Part shown: positions 25,253 through 35,415 of the stretch, one piece after another | Layout of the letters: each line of letters begins with the position of its first letter | How positions within the stretch are numbered: the first letter of the stretch is position 1 | Source: an uncultured Halomonas sp. | GTDB lineage: Bacteria > Pseudomonadota > Gammaproteobacteria > Pseudomonadales > Halomonadaceae | Direction of reading: 5' to 3' | Length of the DNA stretch: 64,000 nucleotides | Assembly (NCBI RefSeq): GCF_947493865.1 | Contig: NZ_CANLTC010000002.1 | Location: 62,001 to 126,000, forward strand | Notes under the pieces: generated by a model | What the model was told of the DNA's origin: nothing | Databases searched by the model: none | Seen by the model: the letters and a program-made list of their open reading frames with translations, nothing else | Made by a program: the position numbers and the translations under genes

Positions 25253-26056
25253 ATGAGCGAATTGCGCACGACGCTGGTGCAGGCGGATCTGCGCTGGGAA
25301 GACCCCGAGGCCAACTGCCGTCTGCTTGACGAACAGTTGGGCAACCTCGGCGACGACGATACGGATCTGATCGTATTGCCGGAAATGTTCGCCACCGGGT
25401 TCACCATGAACTCCCGGGAGATGGCGGAACCCATGGAGCAAAGTACCAGCGTGGCCTGGCTGCGGGATCAGGCGATCAAGCGCCGGTGTGTAGTGACCGG
25501 GAGTATCGCGGTCACTGCCGGTGGCGAATACTATAATCGCCTGGTATGGGCGACCCCGGACGGAGAACTGATTCATTATGACAAGCGCCATCTTTTTCGC
25601 ATGGCCGGCGAGCATGAACGCTATGGCATGGGCAATCGCCGCAGGGTGGTCGAACTCAAGGGCTTTCGCATTCTGTTGACGGTCTGCTACGACCTGCGTT
25701 TCCCCGTCTGGTTGAGGCAGCAGCCAGCCCCAGGGGAGCATTTCGAATACGACGCCTTGCTCTGCATCGCCAACTGGCCGGCGCCGCGTCGCCAGCCCTG
25801 GCGTACCCTGCTGCAGGCTCGGGCCATCGAGAATCTATGCTATGTCATCGGGGTGAACCGGGTGGGGGAAGACGCCAAGAAGCAGGCCTATGCCGGTGAC
25901 TCGATGCTGGTGGACTTCAAGGGCGATCCCTTGATCGACGAACCTCGGGATCAGCCTTTCATCCGCACGGGCGCTCTCGATCGTGAGTCGCTTTCCGAGT
26001 TTCGTGATAAATTCCCGGCCTGGATGGATGCGGATCGTTTTACACTGGAGGTTTGA
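25253..26056 (+). CDS. yafV: Nitrilase-superfamily amidohydrolase, omega-amidase YafV type
   Basis: A 267-aa carbon-nitrogen hydrolase with the Glu-Lys-Cys triad at E44 (LPEMFATGF), K111 (YDKRHLF) and C145 (TVCYDLRFPVW). These local motifs match YafV/Nit2-type omega-amidases, which hydrolyse 2-oxoglutaramate and 2-oxosuccinamate in methionine salvage repair. AGGAG lies seven bases before the ATG. The stop codon overlaps the rsuA start by one base, so the pair is an operon. In E. coli yafV also lies in the gloB-dnaQ neighbourhood, about 8 kb away here. Confidence 0.87.
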   Translation: MSELRTTLVQADLRWEDPEANCRLLDEQLGNLGDDDTDLIVLPEMFATGFTMNSREMAEPMEQSTSVAWLRDQAIKRRCVVTGSIAVTAGGEYYNRLVWATPDGELIHYDKRHLFRMAGEHERYGMGNRRRVVELKGFRILLTVCYDLRFPVWLRQQPAPGEHFEYDALLCIANWPAPRRQPWRTLLQARAIENLCYVIGVNRVGEDAKKQAYAGDSMLVDFKGDPLIDEPRDQPFIRTGALDRESLSEFRDKFPAWMDADRFTLEV

Positions 26057-26757
26057 TGCGGCTGGACAAGTTTCTCAGCGAGACCACGGATCTCTCCCGC
26101 AGCCTGGCGAAGAAGGCCTTGCATCGGGAGGAAGTCAGCGTGGATGGGCAGATTACCAAGAATCCCGCGACCCAGGTCGATGACGCAAGCGATGTACGCT
26201 GGCAAGGCGAGCCGCTTGAACTCACCGGCCCGCGCTATTTGATGATGCACAAACCCTTGGGTATCGAATGCACGACCCGTCCTGGCCGCTATCCGATAGT
26301 GCAGGAGTTGATCGATCTACCCAATGTGGATCGGCTGCATGCCGTCGGTCGTCTGGATGTGGATACGACCGGACTGGTGCTGCTTACGGACGATGGGCAA
26401 TGGTCGCATCGCGTGACCTCGCCCAGGAAGCGCTGCGCCAAGGTCTATCTGGCGTCCCTTGCCGAGCCTTTGGAAGGGGAGGCCGGCGAAGGCGCCATCC
26501 AGTCGTTTGCCCGGGGCGTTCAGCTCGACGGTGAGGACAAGCTGACGCAGCCCGCAGAGCTCGTGCTGCTTTCACCTCGGGAAGTGCGCCTGACGATCAC
26601 GGAAGGCAAGTACCACCAGGTGCGCCGCATGTTTGCCGCCATCGGCAACCATGTGGAAGCATTGCATCGTGAATCGATCGGCCCCTTGCAGCTCGATCCT
26701 GATCTCGAGCAGGGAGAGTGCCGTTTCCTGCGCCCAGAGGAGATTGCTGCTTTCTGA
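26056..26757 (+). CDS. rsuA: 16S rRNA pseudouridine-516 synthase RsuA
   Basis: A 233-aa enzyme isomerising U516 of 16S rRNA. An S4 RNA-binding domain occupies about residues 1-55 (RLDKFLSETTDLSRSLAKK) and the catalytic domain follows with GRLDVDTTGLVLL, where D101 is the nucleophile, and the RsuA-family stretch ITEGKYHQVRRMFAA near the end. The ATG overlaps the nitrilase stop (TGATG), indicating coupled translation. RluE/RluF relatives are alternatives, but length and motifs fit RsuA. Confidence 0.9.
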   Translation: MRLDKFLSETTDLSRSLAKKALHREEVSVDGQITKNPATQVDDASDVRWQGEPLELTGPRYLMMHKPLGIECTTRPGRYPIVQELIDLPNVDRLHAVGRLDVDTTGLVLLTDDGQWSHRVTSPRKRCAKVYLASLAEPLEGEAGEGAIQSFARGVQLDGEDKLTQPAELVLLSPREVRLTITEGKYHQVRRMFAAIGNHVEALHRESIGPLQLDPDLEQGECRFLRPEEIAAF

Positions 26758-26862
26758 TTTATACCGTTATCTTGTTATTGCAAGAAATTCTTCTGATTCT
26801 CGTGTTTTGTCTTTACGGCAGTCGTTACATGGAGTGCAGGGCAGCGCAAAGGAGAAGCGGAT

Positions 26863-27522
26863 ATGAGCAGCACAAGTAAACAGCAGATCGTCGAGGCATT
26901 GCTTGATTGCCATGGCCGTACCTTTGCTCAGGAGCTGGGTATCGCGCTCAAGCGTAATACCCCCGCACCTTTGTTCAGATTGCTGTGTTTCTCCTTGTTG
27001 ACCAGTGCACCCTTGAGCGCAAGCGCCGCCATGCAAGCCTGCAAGGCCCTGGGCAAGGCGGGCTGGACGACGCCGAGCAAGATGGCGAGTTCGACCTGGA
27101 ATGAGCGGGTCAGGGTGCTCAACGGGAATGGCTATGCACGTTACGACGAGAAAACCGCTCGCCAGCTAGAGGCCCTGGCCATGCATGTGCAAGAAACCTA
27201 TGGTGGGGACTTGCGCCAGCTGCGTAGCGCGGCAAATGGCGATGTGAAGAAGGCCAGGCGCTTGCTCAAGGAGTTCAAGGGGATCGGTGACGTCGGCGCG
27301 GATATCTTCCTGCGGGAAGTGCAGCTGTGCTGGGAGGAGTATCATCCTTTCGCCGATAAGATGGCATTGGCATCGAGTGTCAAGCTGGACCTCGGAGACG
27401 ATGCCGAAAAGCTCGCGAAACGCGTCGACTCAAATGACTTTGCGCGGCTGGTGGCGGCGTTGGTACGGGCGCAGCTGGCAAAGGATCATGACCGGGTGCT
27501 TGAAGTGGCCGGCGCCAGCTAG
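26863..27522 (+). CDS. Helix-hairpin-helix (HhH-GPD-like) protein, probably non-catalytic
   Basis: A 219-aa all-helical protein with an HhH element at about residues 138-150 (FKGIGDVGADIFL), the position of the hairpin in endonuclease III-type glycosylases. The catalytic Lys expected within the hairpin (as in GVGRKTA) is Val here, and the Asp that follows in active enzymes is not in the usual VDTH setting (PFADKMAL instead). There are no clustered cysteines for a 4Fe-4S loop. It is therefore likely a DNA-binding relative without glycosylase activity, or one using different residues. AAGGAG lies eight bases before the ATG. It overlaps the yejF 3' end by four bases, convergently. Confidence 0.6.
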   Translation: MSSTSKQQIVEALLDCHGRTFAQELGIALKRNTPAPLFRLLCFSLLTSAPLSASAAMQACKALGKAGWTTPSKMASSTWNERVRVLNGNGYARYDEKTARQLEALAMHVQETYGGDLRQLRSAANGDVKKARRLLKEFKGIGDVGADIFLREVQLCWEEYHPFADKMALASSVKLDLGDDAEKLAKRVDSNDFARLVAALVRAQLAKDHDRVLEVAGAS

Positions 27523-29111
27523 TTGCCCCTGCCGTCCAATCCAGCGGCTTCCACCAGCGCCTGCGTATATGCGTTTTTGGGCGCGCCCAGCACCTGTTCG
27601 CATTCGCCTTGCTCCACGACATGACCTTCCTTGAGCACCATCACCCGGTGCGCCATGGCACGCACCACCGCCAGGTCGTGACTGATGAACAGATAGCTCA
27701 TGCCGCGCCTGGCCTGTAGATCCCGCAGCAGTTCGACCAGCTGTTTCTGGACGGTGCGATCCAGTGCCGAGGTGGGTTCGTCGAGTACCAACAAATCCGG
27801 TTCTAGGATGATGGCACGGGCCACGGCGATGCGCTGGCGCTGGCCTCCGGAGAATTCGTGGGGGTAGCGGGCAGCGCACTCTTCTGGCAAGCCGACCTCG
27901 CGCAGCGATGCCATCACTCGCCGCTGGATTTCGGCGCGATCAAGCTCGGGATGGTGAAAGCGCAGGCCTTCGCTGATGATGTCCGCCACCGGTAGCCGAG
28001 GGGGCAAGGAGCCGTAAGGGTCCTGGAAGACGACCTGCATCTGCCGGCGCTGACGTCTCAGCGCGTTGCTGCTCATGAGATCGAGGCGCTCTCCGGCAAC
28101 GTCAATTTCACCGCTGGATGAGGTAAGGCGCAGCAGCGCCATGGCCAGGGTCGTCTTGCCTGAACCTGATTCGCCGACGATACCCAGGGTTTCTCCCTTG
28201 CGCAGATAGAGATCGAGAGGCTGAACGGCAACAAAAGGGCTCGGCCTTCGAGAGAAAAGCCGCTTGGGGCGGGAGAATTCCACCCGGAGTCGTCGGGCTT
28301 CCAGAAGCGGCGTTTGGGAGCCGATAGTCTTGGGTCTTCCCTCGGGCTCCGCGGACAACAGCAGGCGAGTATAGTCGCTACGGGGTTGGCTGAAGACCTC
28401 TTTGACGGGGCCAGTTTCTTGAACGCGGCCGCGATAAAGCACACAGACCCGATTCGCATGACGCCGCACCAGGTTGAGATCGTGGGTGATGAGCAGCATG
28501 GCCATGCCGTGGCGCTGGCGCAGATCGTCGAGCAAGGCCAGAATCTCCTGCTGCACCGTGACATCCAGCGCCGTGGTGGGCTCGTCCGCGATCAGCAATC
28601 GAGGGTTGTTGGCGATGGCCATGGCGATCATCACCCGTTGGCGCTGCCCACCGGAAAGCTGATGCGGCCAGGCGTCGAGCAGCTCATCCGGGCGAGGCAA
28701 CTTGACCTGAACCAGCAGTTCGCGCACCCGCTCTCTCGCGGATCGGCCGCTGAGCCCCTGATGCAGACGCAGGGTCTCGCCGATCTGCTTGACGATGGTG
28801 TGCAGTGGATTCAGCGAGGTCATCGGCTCCTGGAAGATGAAGCCGACCTGGTTGCCGCGCACGGTGCGCCAGTCACGCTCGCTTAAAAGCGCGAGATCGC
28901 GCGCTTCCAGATGCCTTTCGCCGCGTACCTCGGCGCTTTTGGGAAGTAGATTGATGGCGCCAAGGGCACTCACGGATTTGCCGGAGCCGGATTCGCCTAC
29001 CAGGGCCAGGGTTTCGCCGCGGCGAATCTGCAGGGACAGATCCTCGACCACCGGGACCCCATCGAAAGCCACCGTGAAATCCTTCAGCGAGAACACCACT
29101 TCAGCGCTCAT
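27519..29111 (-). CDS. yejF: Peptide ABC transporter ATP-binding protein YejF (two ATPase domains)
   Basis: A 530-aa fused dimeric ATPase of the YejABEF importer. Two complete nucleotide-binding halves are visible, each with Walker [10 protein letters not shown], signature LSGGQRQR or FSGGQRQR, and Walker B LLIADEP or LLVLDEP. Fusion of both ATPases in one chain distinguishes YejF from the separate DppD/DppF pair. AAGGAGG lies eight bases before the ATG, which overlaps the yejE end by 11 bp. It is the last gene of the minus-strand yejABEF operon. Confidence 0.93.
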   Translation of the reverse strand: MSAEVVFSLKDFTVAFDGVPVVEDLSLQIRRGETLALVGESGSGKSVSALGAINLLPKSAEVRGERHLEARDLALLSERDWRTVRGNQVGFIFQEPMTSLNPLHTIVKQIGETLRLHQGLSGRSARERVRELLVQVKLPRPDELLDAWPHQLSGGQRQRVMIAMAIANNPRLLIADEPTTALDVTVQQEILALLDDLRQRHGMAMLLITHDLNLVRRHANRVCVLYRGRVQETGPVKEVFSQPRSDYTRLLLSAEPEGRPKTIGSQTPLLEARRLRVEFSRPKRLFSRRPSPFVAVQPLDLYLRKGETLGIVGESGSGKTTLAMALLRLTSSSGEIDVAGERLDLMSSNALRRQRRQMQVVFQDPYGSLPPRLPVADIISEGLRFHHPELDRAEIQRRVMASLREVGLPEECAARYPHEFSGGQRQRIAVARAIILEPDLLVLDEPTSALDRTVQKQLVELLRDLQARRGMSYLFISHDLAVVRAMAHRVMVLKEGHVVEQGECEQVLGAPKNAYTQALVEAAGLDGRGN

Positions 29112-30207
29112 CCACGGCCTCCTTCGTCGTCGAAATCCGTTCCGGCTTGGCGGTCAGCGCGGCAATGATGTGACGTGGATCGAAGGCATCCCGCAGGCCC
29201 TCTCCGATGAATACCAGCAGTGACAGCATCACGCTCAGGGTGATGAAGGCAGTGATGCCTAGCCAGGGTGCCTGCAGATTGTTCTTGCCCTGGGCCACCA
29301 GTTCGCCCAGGGAGGGCGAGCCCGGTGGCAGGCCAAAGCCGAGAAAGTCCAGCGCGGTCAGGGTGGTGATGGCCCCGGTAAACAGAAACGGAATGAACGT
29401 CAGGGTGGCGACCATGGCGTTGGGCAGCACGTGTCGCCACATGATCAGATAAGAGGGAAGGCCCAAGGCGCGTGCGGCCCGCACATATTCGAGGTTTCGC
29501 GCCCGCAGGAACTCGGCGCGCACGATGTCCACCAGTCCCAGCCAGGAGAACAGCAGCATGATGCCCAGCAGCCACCAGAGGTTGGGCTCGACCAGGCTGG
29601 CAAGGATGATTAGCAGGAACAGTACCGGTAGGCCGGACCAGATTTCCGTCAGACGCTGGCCAATGAGGTCCGTCTTGCCACCGAAATAGCCCTGAATGCC
29701 GCCGACCAGCACGCCCAGCGCCATGGAGCCTATCGTCAGCACCAGGGCAAAGACCACGGAAAGCCGAAAGCCGTAGATCACCCGGGCCATCACGTCACGC
29801 CCCTGGTCGTCGGTGCCCAGCCAATGACGCGTGCTCGGGGGGGAGGGGGCGGGTTGCCTCAAGTCGCGATCCAGGGTGTCGTAGGTGAACGGGATCGGCG
29901 GCCACAGCATCCAGCCCTGGGCCTCGATTGCATCGATGACGAAGGTGTCGCGGTAATCCGTGCTGGTGGGAAGAAAGCCACCGAACTCGGTTTCAGGGTA
30001 ATCCACCAGCAGCGGCGTATACCACTGGTCCTGGTACTTGATCAGAAGCGGCTTGTCGTTGGCGATCAGCTCGGCGCCCAGGCTGAGAACGAACAACAGC
30101 GAGAACAGCCAGAGCGCGAATCGTGCCCGGCCATTGGCGCGAAACACCGCCATCCGACGACGGGTGATCGGCGACAGCGTGGGTTTGAAGCGTTCGAGGC
30201 GCGCCAT
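29101..30207 (-). CDS. yejE: Peptide ABC transporter permease YejE
   Basis: Inner-membrane permease of 368 aa. A cytoplasmic N-terminus and first span (about 29-48) are followed by a long periplasmic segment up to residue 135, as in YejE, with HWLGTDDQGRDVMARVIYG marking the DppC/OppC-type permease domain. Six spans total. The coupling loop reads EYVRAARALGLPSYLIMWRH. Its start overlaps the yejB stop (TGATG). Known relatives import oligopeptides and the antibiotic microcin C. Confidence 0.92.
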   Translation of the reverse strand: MARLERFKPTLSPITRRRMAVFRANGRARFALWLFSLLFVLSLGAELIANDKPLLIKYQDQWYTPLLVDYPETEFGGFLPTSTDYRDTFVIDAIEAQGWMLWPPIPFTYDTLDRDLRQPAPSPPSTRHWLGTDDQGRDVMARVIYGFRLSVVFALVLTIGSMALGVLVGGIQGYFGGKTDLIGQRLTEIWSGLPVLFLLIILASLVEPNLWWLLGIMLLFSWLGLVDIVRAEFLRARNLEYVRAARALGLPSYLIMWRHVLPNAMVATLTFIPFLFTGAITTLTALDFLGFGLPPGSPSLGELVAQGKNNLQAPWLGITAFITLSVMLSLLVFIGEGLRDAFDPRHIIAALTAKPERISTTKEAVDER

Positions 30208-31283
30208 CAGGCCCCCCTCGTTTCAAAATCGATGCGGGGGTCCACCCAGACATAGGTCAGATCAGAGACCAGTTTCAGGAGCAGCCCGATCAGGGTGTAG
30301 AGATACAGGGTGCCGAATATGACCGGATAGTCGCGCTGCATGACCGCCTCGAACCCTAAAAGCCCCAGCCCATCGAGGGAAAAGATCACTTCGATGAGCA
30401 GCGACCCGGTGAAGAAGATGCTGATCAGCGCCGTGGGCAGGCCGGCAATGATGATCAGCATGGCGTTGCGAAACACATGGCCATAGAGCACCTGGCGGTC
30501 GCTTGCGCCCTTGGCTCGGGCGGTCAATACGTATTGCTTGTGAATCTCGTCGAGAAAGCTGTTCTTGGTGAGCATGGTCAGGGTCGCGAACCCCCCGATC
30601 GCCGCGGCGATCACCGGCAGGGTGATGTGCCAGAAATAGTCACCGACCTTTCCCCACAGGCTCAACTCGTCGAAATACGGGGATGTCAGCCCGCGCAGGG
30701 GGAAGAGATCGAAATAGCTGCCCCCGGCAAACAGGACGATCAGAAGAATGGCAAATAGAAACCCCGGAATGGCGTAGCCGACAATGACCAGCCCCGAGGT
30801 CCAGACATCGAAGCGGGAGCCATGACGCAGCGCCTTGCGAACTCCCAGCGGAATCGAGACGAGATAGACCAGCAGGGTCGTCCATAGGCCAAGGGAGATG
30901 GATACCGGCAGGCGTTCGATCATCAGGTCGATGACCGGCCGATTGCGGAAGAAGCTGGTGCCGAAGTCGAAGGTGGCGTAATCGCCGAGCATGGTGAAAA
31001 ACCGCACATGGGCGGGTTCGTCGAAGCCGAACTGTTCCTCGAGTGCCTTGATGAAGCGTTCATCGACCCCGCGGGCGCCCCGGGATTCGCCACCACTCGC
31101 TGCCGAGTCGCCGCCGCCGGAGGATAGGCGGGTGCTGGCGATGCTGTCGAGGCCCTGGTAGCGGGCAATGATCTGATCGATAGGCCCGCCGGGCGCGGCC
31201 TGCACGATAACGAAATTGAGCAGCATGATTCCCAGAAGGGTAGGAATCATCAGCAATAGACGACGCAGGATATAGGCAGCCAC
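30207..31283 (-). CDS. yejB: Peptide ABC transporter permease YejB
   Basis: Inner-membrane permease of 358 aa. The GTG start is followed by [20 protein letters not shown], the classic N-terminus of DppB-type permeases. A large periplasmic insert (about 35-95), Gly/Ser-rich in part, precedes the family signature and the six-span core; the coupling loop reads [24 protein letters not shown] lies ten bases before the GTG. It pairs with YejE. Confidence 0.92.
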   Translation of the reverse strand: MAAYILRRLLLMIPTLLGIMLLNFVIVQAAPGGPIDQIIARYQGLDSIASTRLSSGGGDSAASGGESRGARGVDERFIKALEEQFGFDEPAHVRFFTMLGDYATFDFGTSFFRNRPVIDLMIERLPVSISLGLWTTLLVYLVSIPLGVRKALRHGSRFDVWTSGLVIVGYAIPGFLFAILLIVLFAGGSYFDLFPLRGLTSPYFDELSLWGKVGDYFWHITLPVIAAAIGGFATLTMLTKNSFLDEIHKQYVLTARAKGASDRQVLYGHVFRNAMLIIIAGLPTALISIFFTGSLLIEVIFSLDGLGLLGFEAVMQRDYPVIFGTLYLYTLIGLLLKLVSDLTYVWVDPRIDFETRGA

Positions 31284-31314
31284 TAGAGCAGATTCCTTGG
31301 GCTTGGCTCAGCTC

Positions 31315-33153
31315 TCAGCGCTTGCGGCTGCCGTGCTGGCGTTGGTTGACCGCATCGGCGCGCTCGGGATTCACCCACCAGGCGTCCAGGTCGATGTTGT
31401 ATTTCGGGTGCGGATCGGGATAGCCATATTTATCCCAAAGGGCGATGCGCGTCGCGGCGAGATGAAACTGGGGAATGACGTAGAAACCCCAGCGTAGCAC
31501 GCGATCAAGCGCTTGTGCCGCCGTGTCGAGTTCTTCACGAGAATCCGCGCGAATCAGTTTCTCTACCAATTCGTCGATGACCGGATTCTCGAGACCGATG
31601 AGGTTGCGACTTTGAGGCTGATCCGCGAAATCGCTGGTCCAGAATTCGCGTTGCTCGTTGCCTGGATTGGCTGATTGCGGAAAGCTGCCGACGATCATGT
31701 CGAAATCGAAGCCGCGCAGGCGGTTGAGATATTGATTGACGTCGACGATACGAATCTTGCTCTGGATACCGATGCGCTCGAAATTGCGTATCAAGGGCTG
31801 GACGATACGCTCGAACTGGGCGTCGTACAACAGGATTTCCAGCGTAAAGGGCCTGCCGCTTTCGCGATTGATCAGCTGGCCGTTCTGCACTTCATAACCG
31901 GCATCTCGCAGCAGCCCCAGAGCCTTGCGCAGGCGGGGGCGAATGTCGTCGGGCTGCTCCAGGGGCAGCACTTCCTCAAAGAGGCGTTCAGGGAGCTGGT
32001 CGCGATACGGCTCGAGCATTGCAAGCTCTGCCTCGCTGGGCTCACCCTTGGCGGCCATCTCGGAGTTCTCGAAGTAGCTGTGGGTGCGCTTGTAGGCGCC
32101 GTAGAACAGATTGTCGTTCAGCCAGGGAAAGTCAAAGGCAAGATTCAGCGCCTCGCGTACCTTCACGTTCTTGAACTTGTCACGGCGCAGATTCATCACG
32201 TAGGCCTGCATCCCCGCGGGCTGCCCATCGGGTATTTCCAGCTTCTCGACGAAACCTTGCTTCAAGGCTGGGAAATCATAGGCGGTTGCCCAGTTGCGGG
32301 CACTTGATTCGATTCGCATGTCCAGGTTGCCCGCCTTGAAGGCTTCGAGCGCTACGGTCTGGTCGCGGTAATAATCGAAGATCAGCCGGTCGATGTTATG
32401 GCGGCCGCGATTGACCGGAAGGTCCTTGCCCCAGTAGTCCTGAACCCGCTCATAAACGATACGTCGTCCCGGTTCCACCTTGGCGATACGATAAGGCCCG
32501 GAGCCCAGCAGGGGGTCGAGGGTGGGTGTGGCAAACTCGCGGTCCTTCCAGAAATGTTCCGGCAGAATCGGCAACTGACCAAGAATCAGCGGCAGCTCCC
32601 GGGAGTTCTTGGGATTGAACTCGAAACGAACGGTATCGTCATCCAGGCGCTGTGCCGAGGTCACGTCCGCGTAATAGGCGGCATAGAAGGGCTGACCCTC
32701 ATCGCGCAGCAGTCGAAAACTGAACACGACATCATCGGCGGTCACTTGCGTGCCATCGTGAAACCTTGCCCTGGGGTCTAGATCGAATTCCATCCAGCGC
32801 CGGTTCGGGTCAAGGCGCACGCCCTGTGCGAGTAGCCCATACATGCTGAAGGGTTCGTCTGGGTTGTTCGCCATCAAGGTGTCATATATCTGAGCAAGAC
32901 CGCTTGCAGGCGTACCGGTGACGATGAAGGGGCTGGTGGAGTCGAAGCTGCCAATGGCGTCCCGCGCAAGTTCACCACCCTTGGGTGCCTCGGGATTGAC
33001 ATAAGGGAAATGCGAGAAGTCGCTTTGGAGCGCCGGCTCGCCGTACATGGCGAGACCCTGCACGGTAGGCACCTGGTCGGCGGTCACGGCAAATCCATAT
33101 CCAGAAAATGACATGACCGCAGCGGCGAGAATGGCCTTACCCATGCGCAACAT
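31315..33153 (-). CDS. yejA: Oligopeptide-binding protein YejA (extracellular solute-binding, family 5)
   Basis: A 612-aa periplasmic binding protein, first gene of the yejABEF operon. The start MLRMGKAIL has AAGGAG six bases upstream; an ATG six codons earlier overlaps that site. A signal peptide of about 22 residues ends near GYGFA. Family stretches include HGLAMYGEPAL-like start, MEFDLDPRARFHDGTQVTADDVVFSF and FNPKNSRELPLILGQLPILPEHFW. The C-terminal region (LDAWWVNPERADAV) ends with basic residues. The spacing to yejB is 31 bp. Confidence 0.92.
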   Translation of the reverse strand: MLRMGKAILAAAVMSFSGYGFAVTADQVPTVQGLAMYGEPALQSDFSHFPYVNPEAPKGGELARDAIGSFDSTSPFIVTGTPASGLAQIYDTLMANNPDEPFSMYGLLAQGVRLDPNRRWMEFDLDPRARFHDGTQVTADDVVFSFRLLRDEGQPFYAAYYADVTSAQRLDDDTVRFEFNPKNSRELPLILGQLPILPEHFWKDREFATPTLDPLLGSGPYRIAKVEPGRRIVYERVQDYWGKDLPVNRGRHNIDRLIFDYYRDQTVALEAFKAGNLDMRIESSARNWATAYDFPALKQGFVEKLEIPDGQPAGMQAYVMNLRRDKFKNVKVREALNLAFDFPWLNDNLFYGAYKRTHSYFENSEMAAKGEPSEAELAMLEPYRDQLPERLFEEVLPLEQPDDIRPRLRKALGLLRDAGYEVQNGQLINRESGRPFTLEILLYDAQFERIVQPLIRNFERIGIQSKIRIVDVNQYLNRLRGFDFDMIVGSFPQSANPGNEQREFWTSDFADQPQSRNLIGLENPVIDELVEKLIRADSREELDTAAQALDRVLRWGFYVIPQFHLAATRIALWDKYGYPDPHPKYNIDLDAWWVNPERADAVNQRQHGSRKR

Positions 33154-33199
33154 CGATACTCCTTTCACCATTGCCCCGGTGCGGTTTCAAGGCAGCAAA

Positions 33200-34507
33200 T
33201 CACTGTACGTAAAGTGTCAGCTGTTGTCCCGGTTGTAAATACTGATCTGCCTCCAGCTTGTTCCAGCGCAGAATATCCAGCGCGGAAACGTCGTGGCGAG
33301 CGGCGATGCGCGCAAGGCTGTCACCTTGCTTCACTTGCACTATTTGAGCCTGCTGACTGGCCTGTCTAGCTGCGTTGGCTCGATTATTGGGTGGGATCCG
33401 CAGGATCTGGCCCACGTGAATAGTAGTGCCGCGTAAACCGTTGTAGCGACGCAGCTCATCGATCGATACGGCATAGCGATTAGCCAGAATCGATAGTGAG
33501 TCTCCACTGCGGACCTGATAGCGATCGCCCCGCGCAAATATCGCACGACTCTTGGCCAGCATCGCTACCAGGGCATTCTTGATTCTGTGGGGTACCAGCA
33601 GTTCCGGTGCTCGTGAAGGCATGGTGGTTTTCTGCAGCAATCCCGGATTGAGATATTCCAGACGCGCGCTGCTGATGCCCGCCATTTCGGCTACCTGAGA
33701 AAGATCGATTCGGTCATCCACGATCACGCGAGCGAAGGCGGGCTGGTCGGGGATGCTGGGCAGGGCGATATCGTAGCGATCGGGATCGGCGATCATGCGC
33801 GAAAGCGCCAGGAGCTTCGGCACGTAATTCATGGTCTGGCGCGGCAGCTCAAGGCTCCAGTAATCTCCGGGCCGACCTGCGGCTACGGCCTTGCGACGGG
33901 CGCGATTGACCGTGCCGGCACCGGCATTGTAAGCCGCAAGGGAAAGCTCGATGTCACCGTCGTACCACTGATCGGCCTGTTGCTGAATATAGTCCAGGGC
34001 CGCCTTGGTGGAGGCGATGACATCGAGGCGTCCATCGTAGGCGCGGTCCCGGCGCAGACCGAGGGCATCGCCGGTGCCGGGCATGAACTGCCACATGCCG
34101 GTGGCTCCGCCTGCATGCCGTGCGGTTGGGTCATAGGCGCTCTCGATGAAGGGCAGCAAGGCAATCTCGCCGGGCATGTCCCGACGCTCGAGTTCGCTGA
34201 CGACCCAGTACAGCCAGGGGCGCGCGCGTTCGGCGATCGTGGTGATATTGCCCGGATAGCGCTGGTAGTAGTCTACCCATTTCTGAACGCGCGCTTCGCG
34301 GGCATCATTTTCCCACTGGAAGTTGTCGCGCATGCGGGTCCAGATGTCGCCCGGAACGAAGGGCTGCAGTACCAGCTCGTCCCAGAAGGGCGCCGTGGGT
34401 GGCGATACGGACAGGGCGCTGACCTGGGCGTGGGCTGAAGCACCGAGCACCAGTAGCATCCCGCCTGTCGCTTGGCATATCCGACGAAGCAATACCTGTT
34501 TGTTCAT
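33200..34507 (-). CDS. mltD: Membrane-bound lytic murein transglycosylase D, MltD
   Basis: A 435-aa periplasmic enzyme cleaving peptidoglycan glycan strands. A signal peptide (about 1-28, ending GASAHAQ) lacks the lipobox of E. coli MltD. The SLT domain has the catalytic Glu in LPFIESAYDP, then GATGMWQFMPGTG and AAYNAGAGTVNRA. Two LysM modules follow at the C-terminus (VRSGDSLSILANRYAVS and VKQGDSLARIAARHDVS) and bind peptidoglycan. I start at MNKQVLL; an in-frame TTG six codons earlier overlaps the gloB stop. Co-directional and 15 bp after gloB, as in E. coli. Confidence 0.92.
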   Translation of the reverse strand: MNKQVLLRRICQATGGMLLVLGASAHAQVSALSVSPPTAPFWDELVLQPFVPGDIWTRMRDNFQWENDAREARVQKWVDYYQRYPGNITTIAERARPWLYWVVSELERRDMPGEIALLPFIESAYDPTARHAGGATGMWQFMPGTGDALGLRRDRAYDGRLDVIASTKAALDYIQQQADQWYDGDIELSLAAYNAGAGTVNRARRKAVAAGRPGDYWSLELPRQTMNYVPKLLALSRMIADPDRYDIALPSIPDQPAFARVIVDDRIDLSQVAEMAGISSARLEYLNPGLLQKTTMPSRAPELLVPHRIKNALVAMLAKSRAIFARGDRYQVRSGDSLSILANRYAVSIDELRRYNGLRGTTIHVGQILRIPPNNRANAARQASQQAQIVQVKQGDSLARIAARHDVSALDILRWNKLEADQYLQPGQQLTLYVQ

Positions 34508-34521
34508 TTTATTCGGGTCCG

Positions 34522-35289
34522 TCAAAAATTGTCTTTCCAGGCACGTAGCGTCGCAAAGGTACTTTCGCTGGAGTCGGTGGAACCATGAGCACTTGCTGCC
34601 GAGCGCAAGGTTTGGTTATCGACCCGTAAGAACGGATTGATCTGACGCTCGCGGCCAATCGTGCTGGGGAGCGTCGGTCGATCCAGGTCTCGCGCACGCT
34701 GACATTCCTTCATCAATCGATCACGAATCTTATTATCCGGCTCTGCGGCTTGGGCAAAACGAAGATTAGCGAGGGTATATTCATGGGCGGCAAAGACCAG
34801 CGTGTCTTCAGAGAGCGCCGCCAGGCGGGAGAGCGATGCTTGCATCTGTTCCGGCGTGCCCTCGAACAAGCGTCCGCAGCCGCCGCAGAACAGGGTGTCA
34901 CCGCAAAACAGCAGGGACGGCGTACCGGGGCCCAGGAAAGCGATGTGATCCAGGGTGTGTCCCGGTACCGCCATTACCTCGAAGCGTCGCCCGAGAACGC
35001 GAAAATCGTCGCCATCGCCTACACGTTCCTGAATTTCCTTGATCTGAGGATTGTGCGGGCCGATGACCCGAGGGGAGTAGCGTTTTGTGAGTTCGGGTAG
35101 TCCACCGGTATGATCGTGATGATGATGAGTGATCAGGATCGTGGAAAGGGTGAGATTTTCCCGCTCAAGATAGTGTATGACCGGCTTGGCGTCGCCTGGG
35201 TCCACCACCGCTACATCCTTTGTGGAGTCTTGACGTAATAGCCATATATAGTTGTCATCAAAGGCGGGAATCGGTATCACGCTCAGCAT
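34522..35289 (-). CDS. gloB: Hydroxyacylglutathione hydrolase (glyoxalase II) GloB
   Basis: A 255-aa metallo-beta-lactamase-fold enzyme that hydrolyses S-lactoylglutathione to lactate and glutathione, the last step of methylglyoxal detoxification. The dinuclear metal motif THHHHDHTGG lies at residues 54-63, with VPGHTLDHI and FCGDTLFCGGCGRLFEG supplying later ligands and HEYTLANLRFA near the substrate site. The start MLSVIPIPAFDDNY is the usual GloB N-terminus; 26 upstream codons are open but not conserved. It is divergent from the yafS-like gene. Confidence 0.95.
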   Translation of the reverse strand: MLSVIPIPAFDDNYIWLLRQDSTKDVAVVDPGDAKPVIHYLERENLTLSTILITHHHHDHTGGLPELTKRYSPRVIGPHNPQIKEIQERVGDGDDFRVLGRRFEVMAVPGHTLDHIAFLGPGTPSLLFCGDTLFCGGCGRLFEGTPEQMQASLSRLAALSEDTLVFAAHEYTLANLRFAQAAEPDNKIRDRLMKECQRARDLDRPTLPSTIGRERQINPFLRVDNQTLRSAASAHGSTDSSESTFATLRAWKDNF

Positions 35290-35415
35290 GAAGGTTTTAC
35301 CTCGGTCCGGTTGTCCACGCCCGCTTAGCGCGCCACTGGATTGGGCTGACGGGAAGGTAGACTGCACAAAATGTGCCTAACATGGGGGCGCGAGCGTTCT
35401 GTGTCAAATTCTAAT

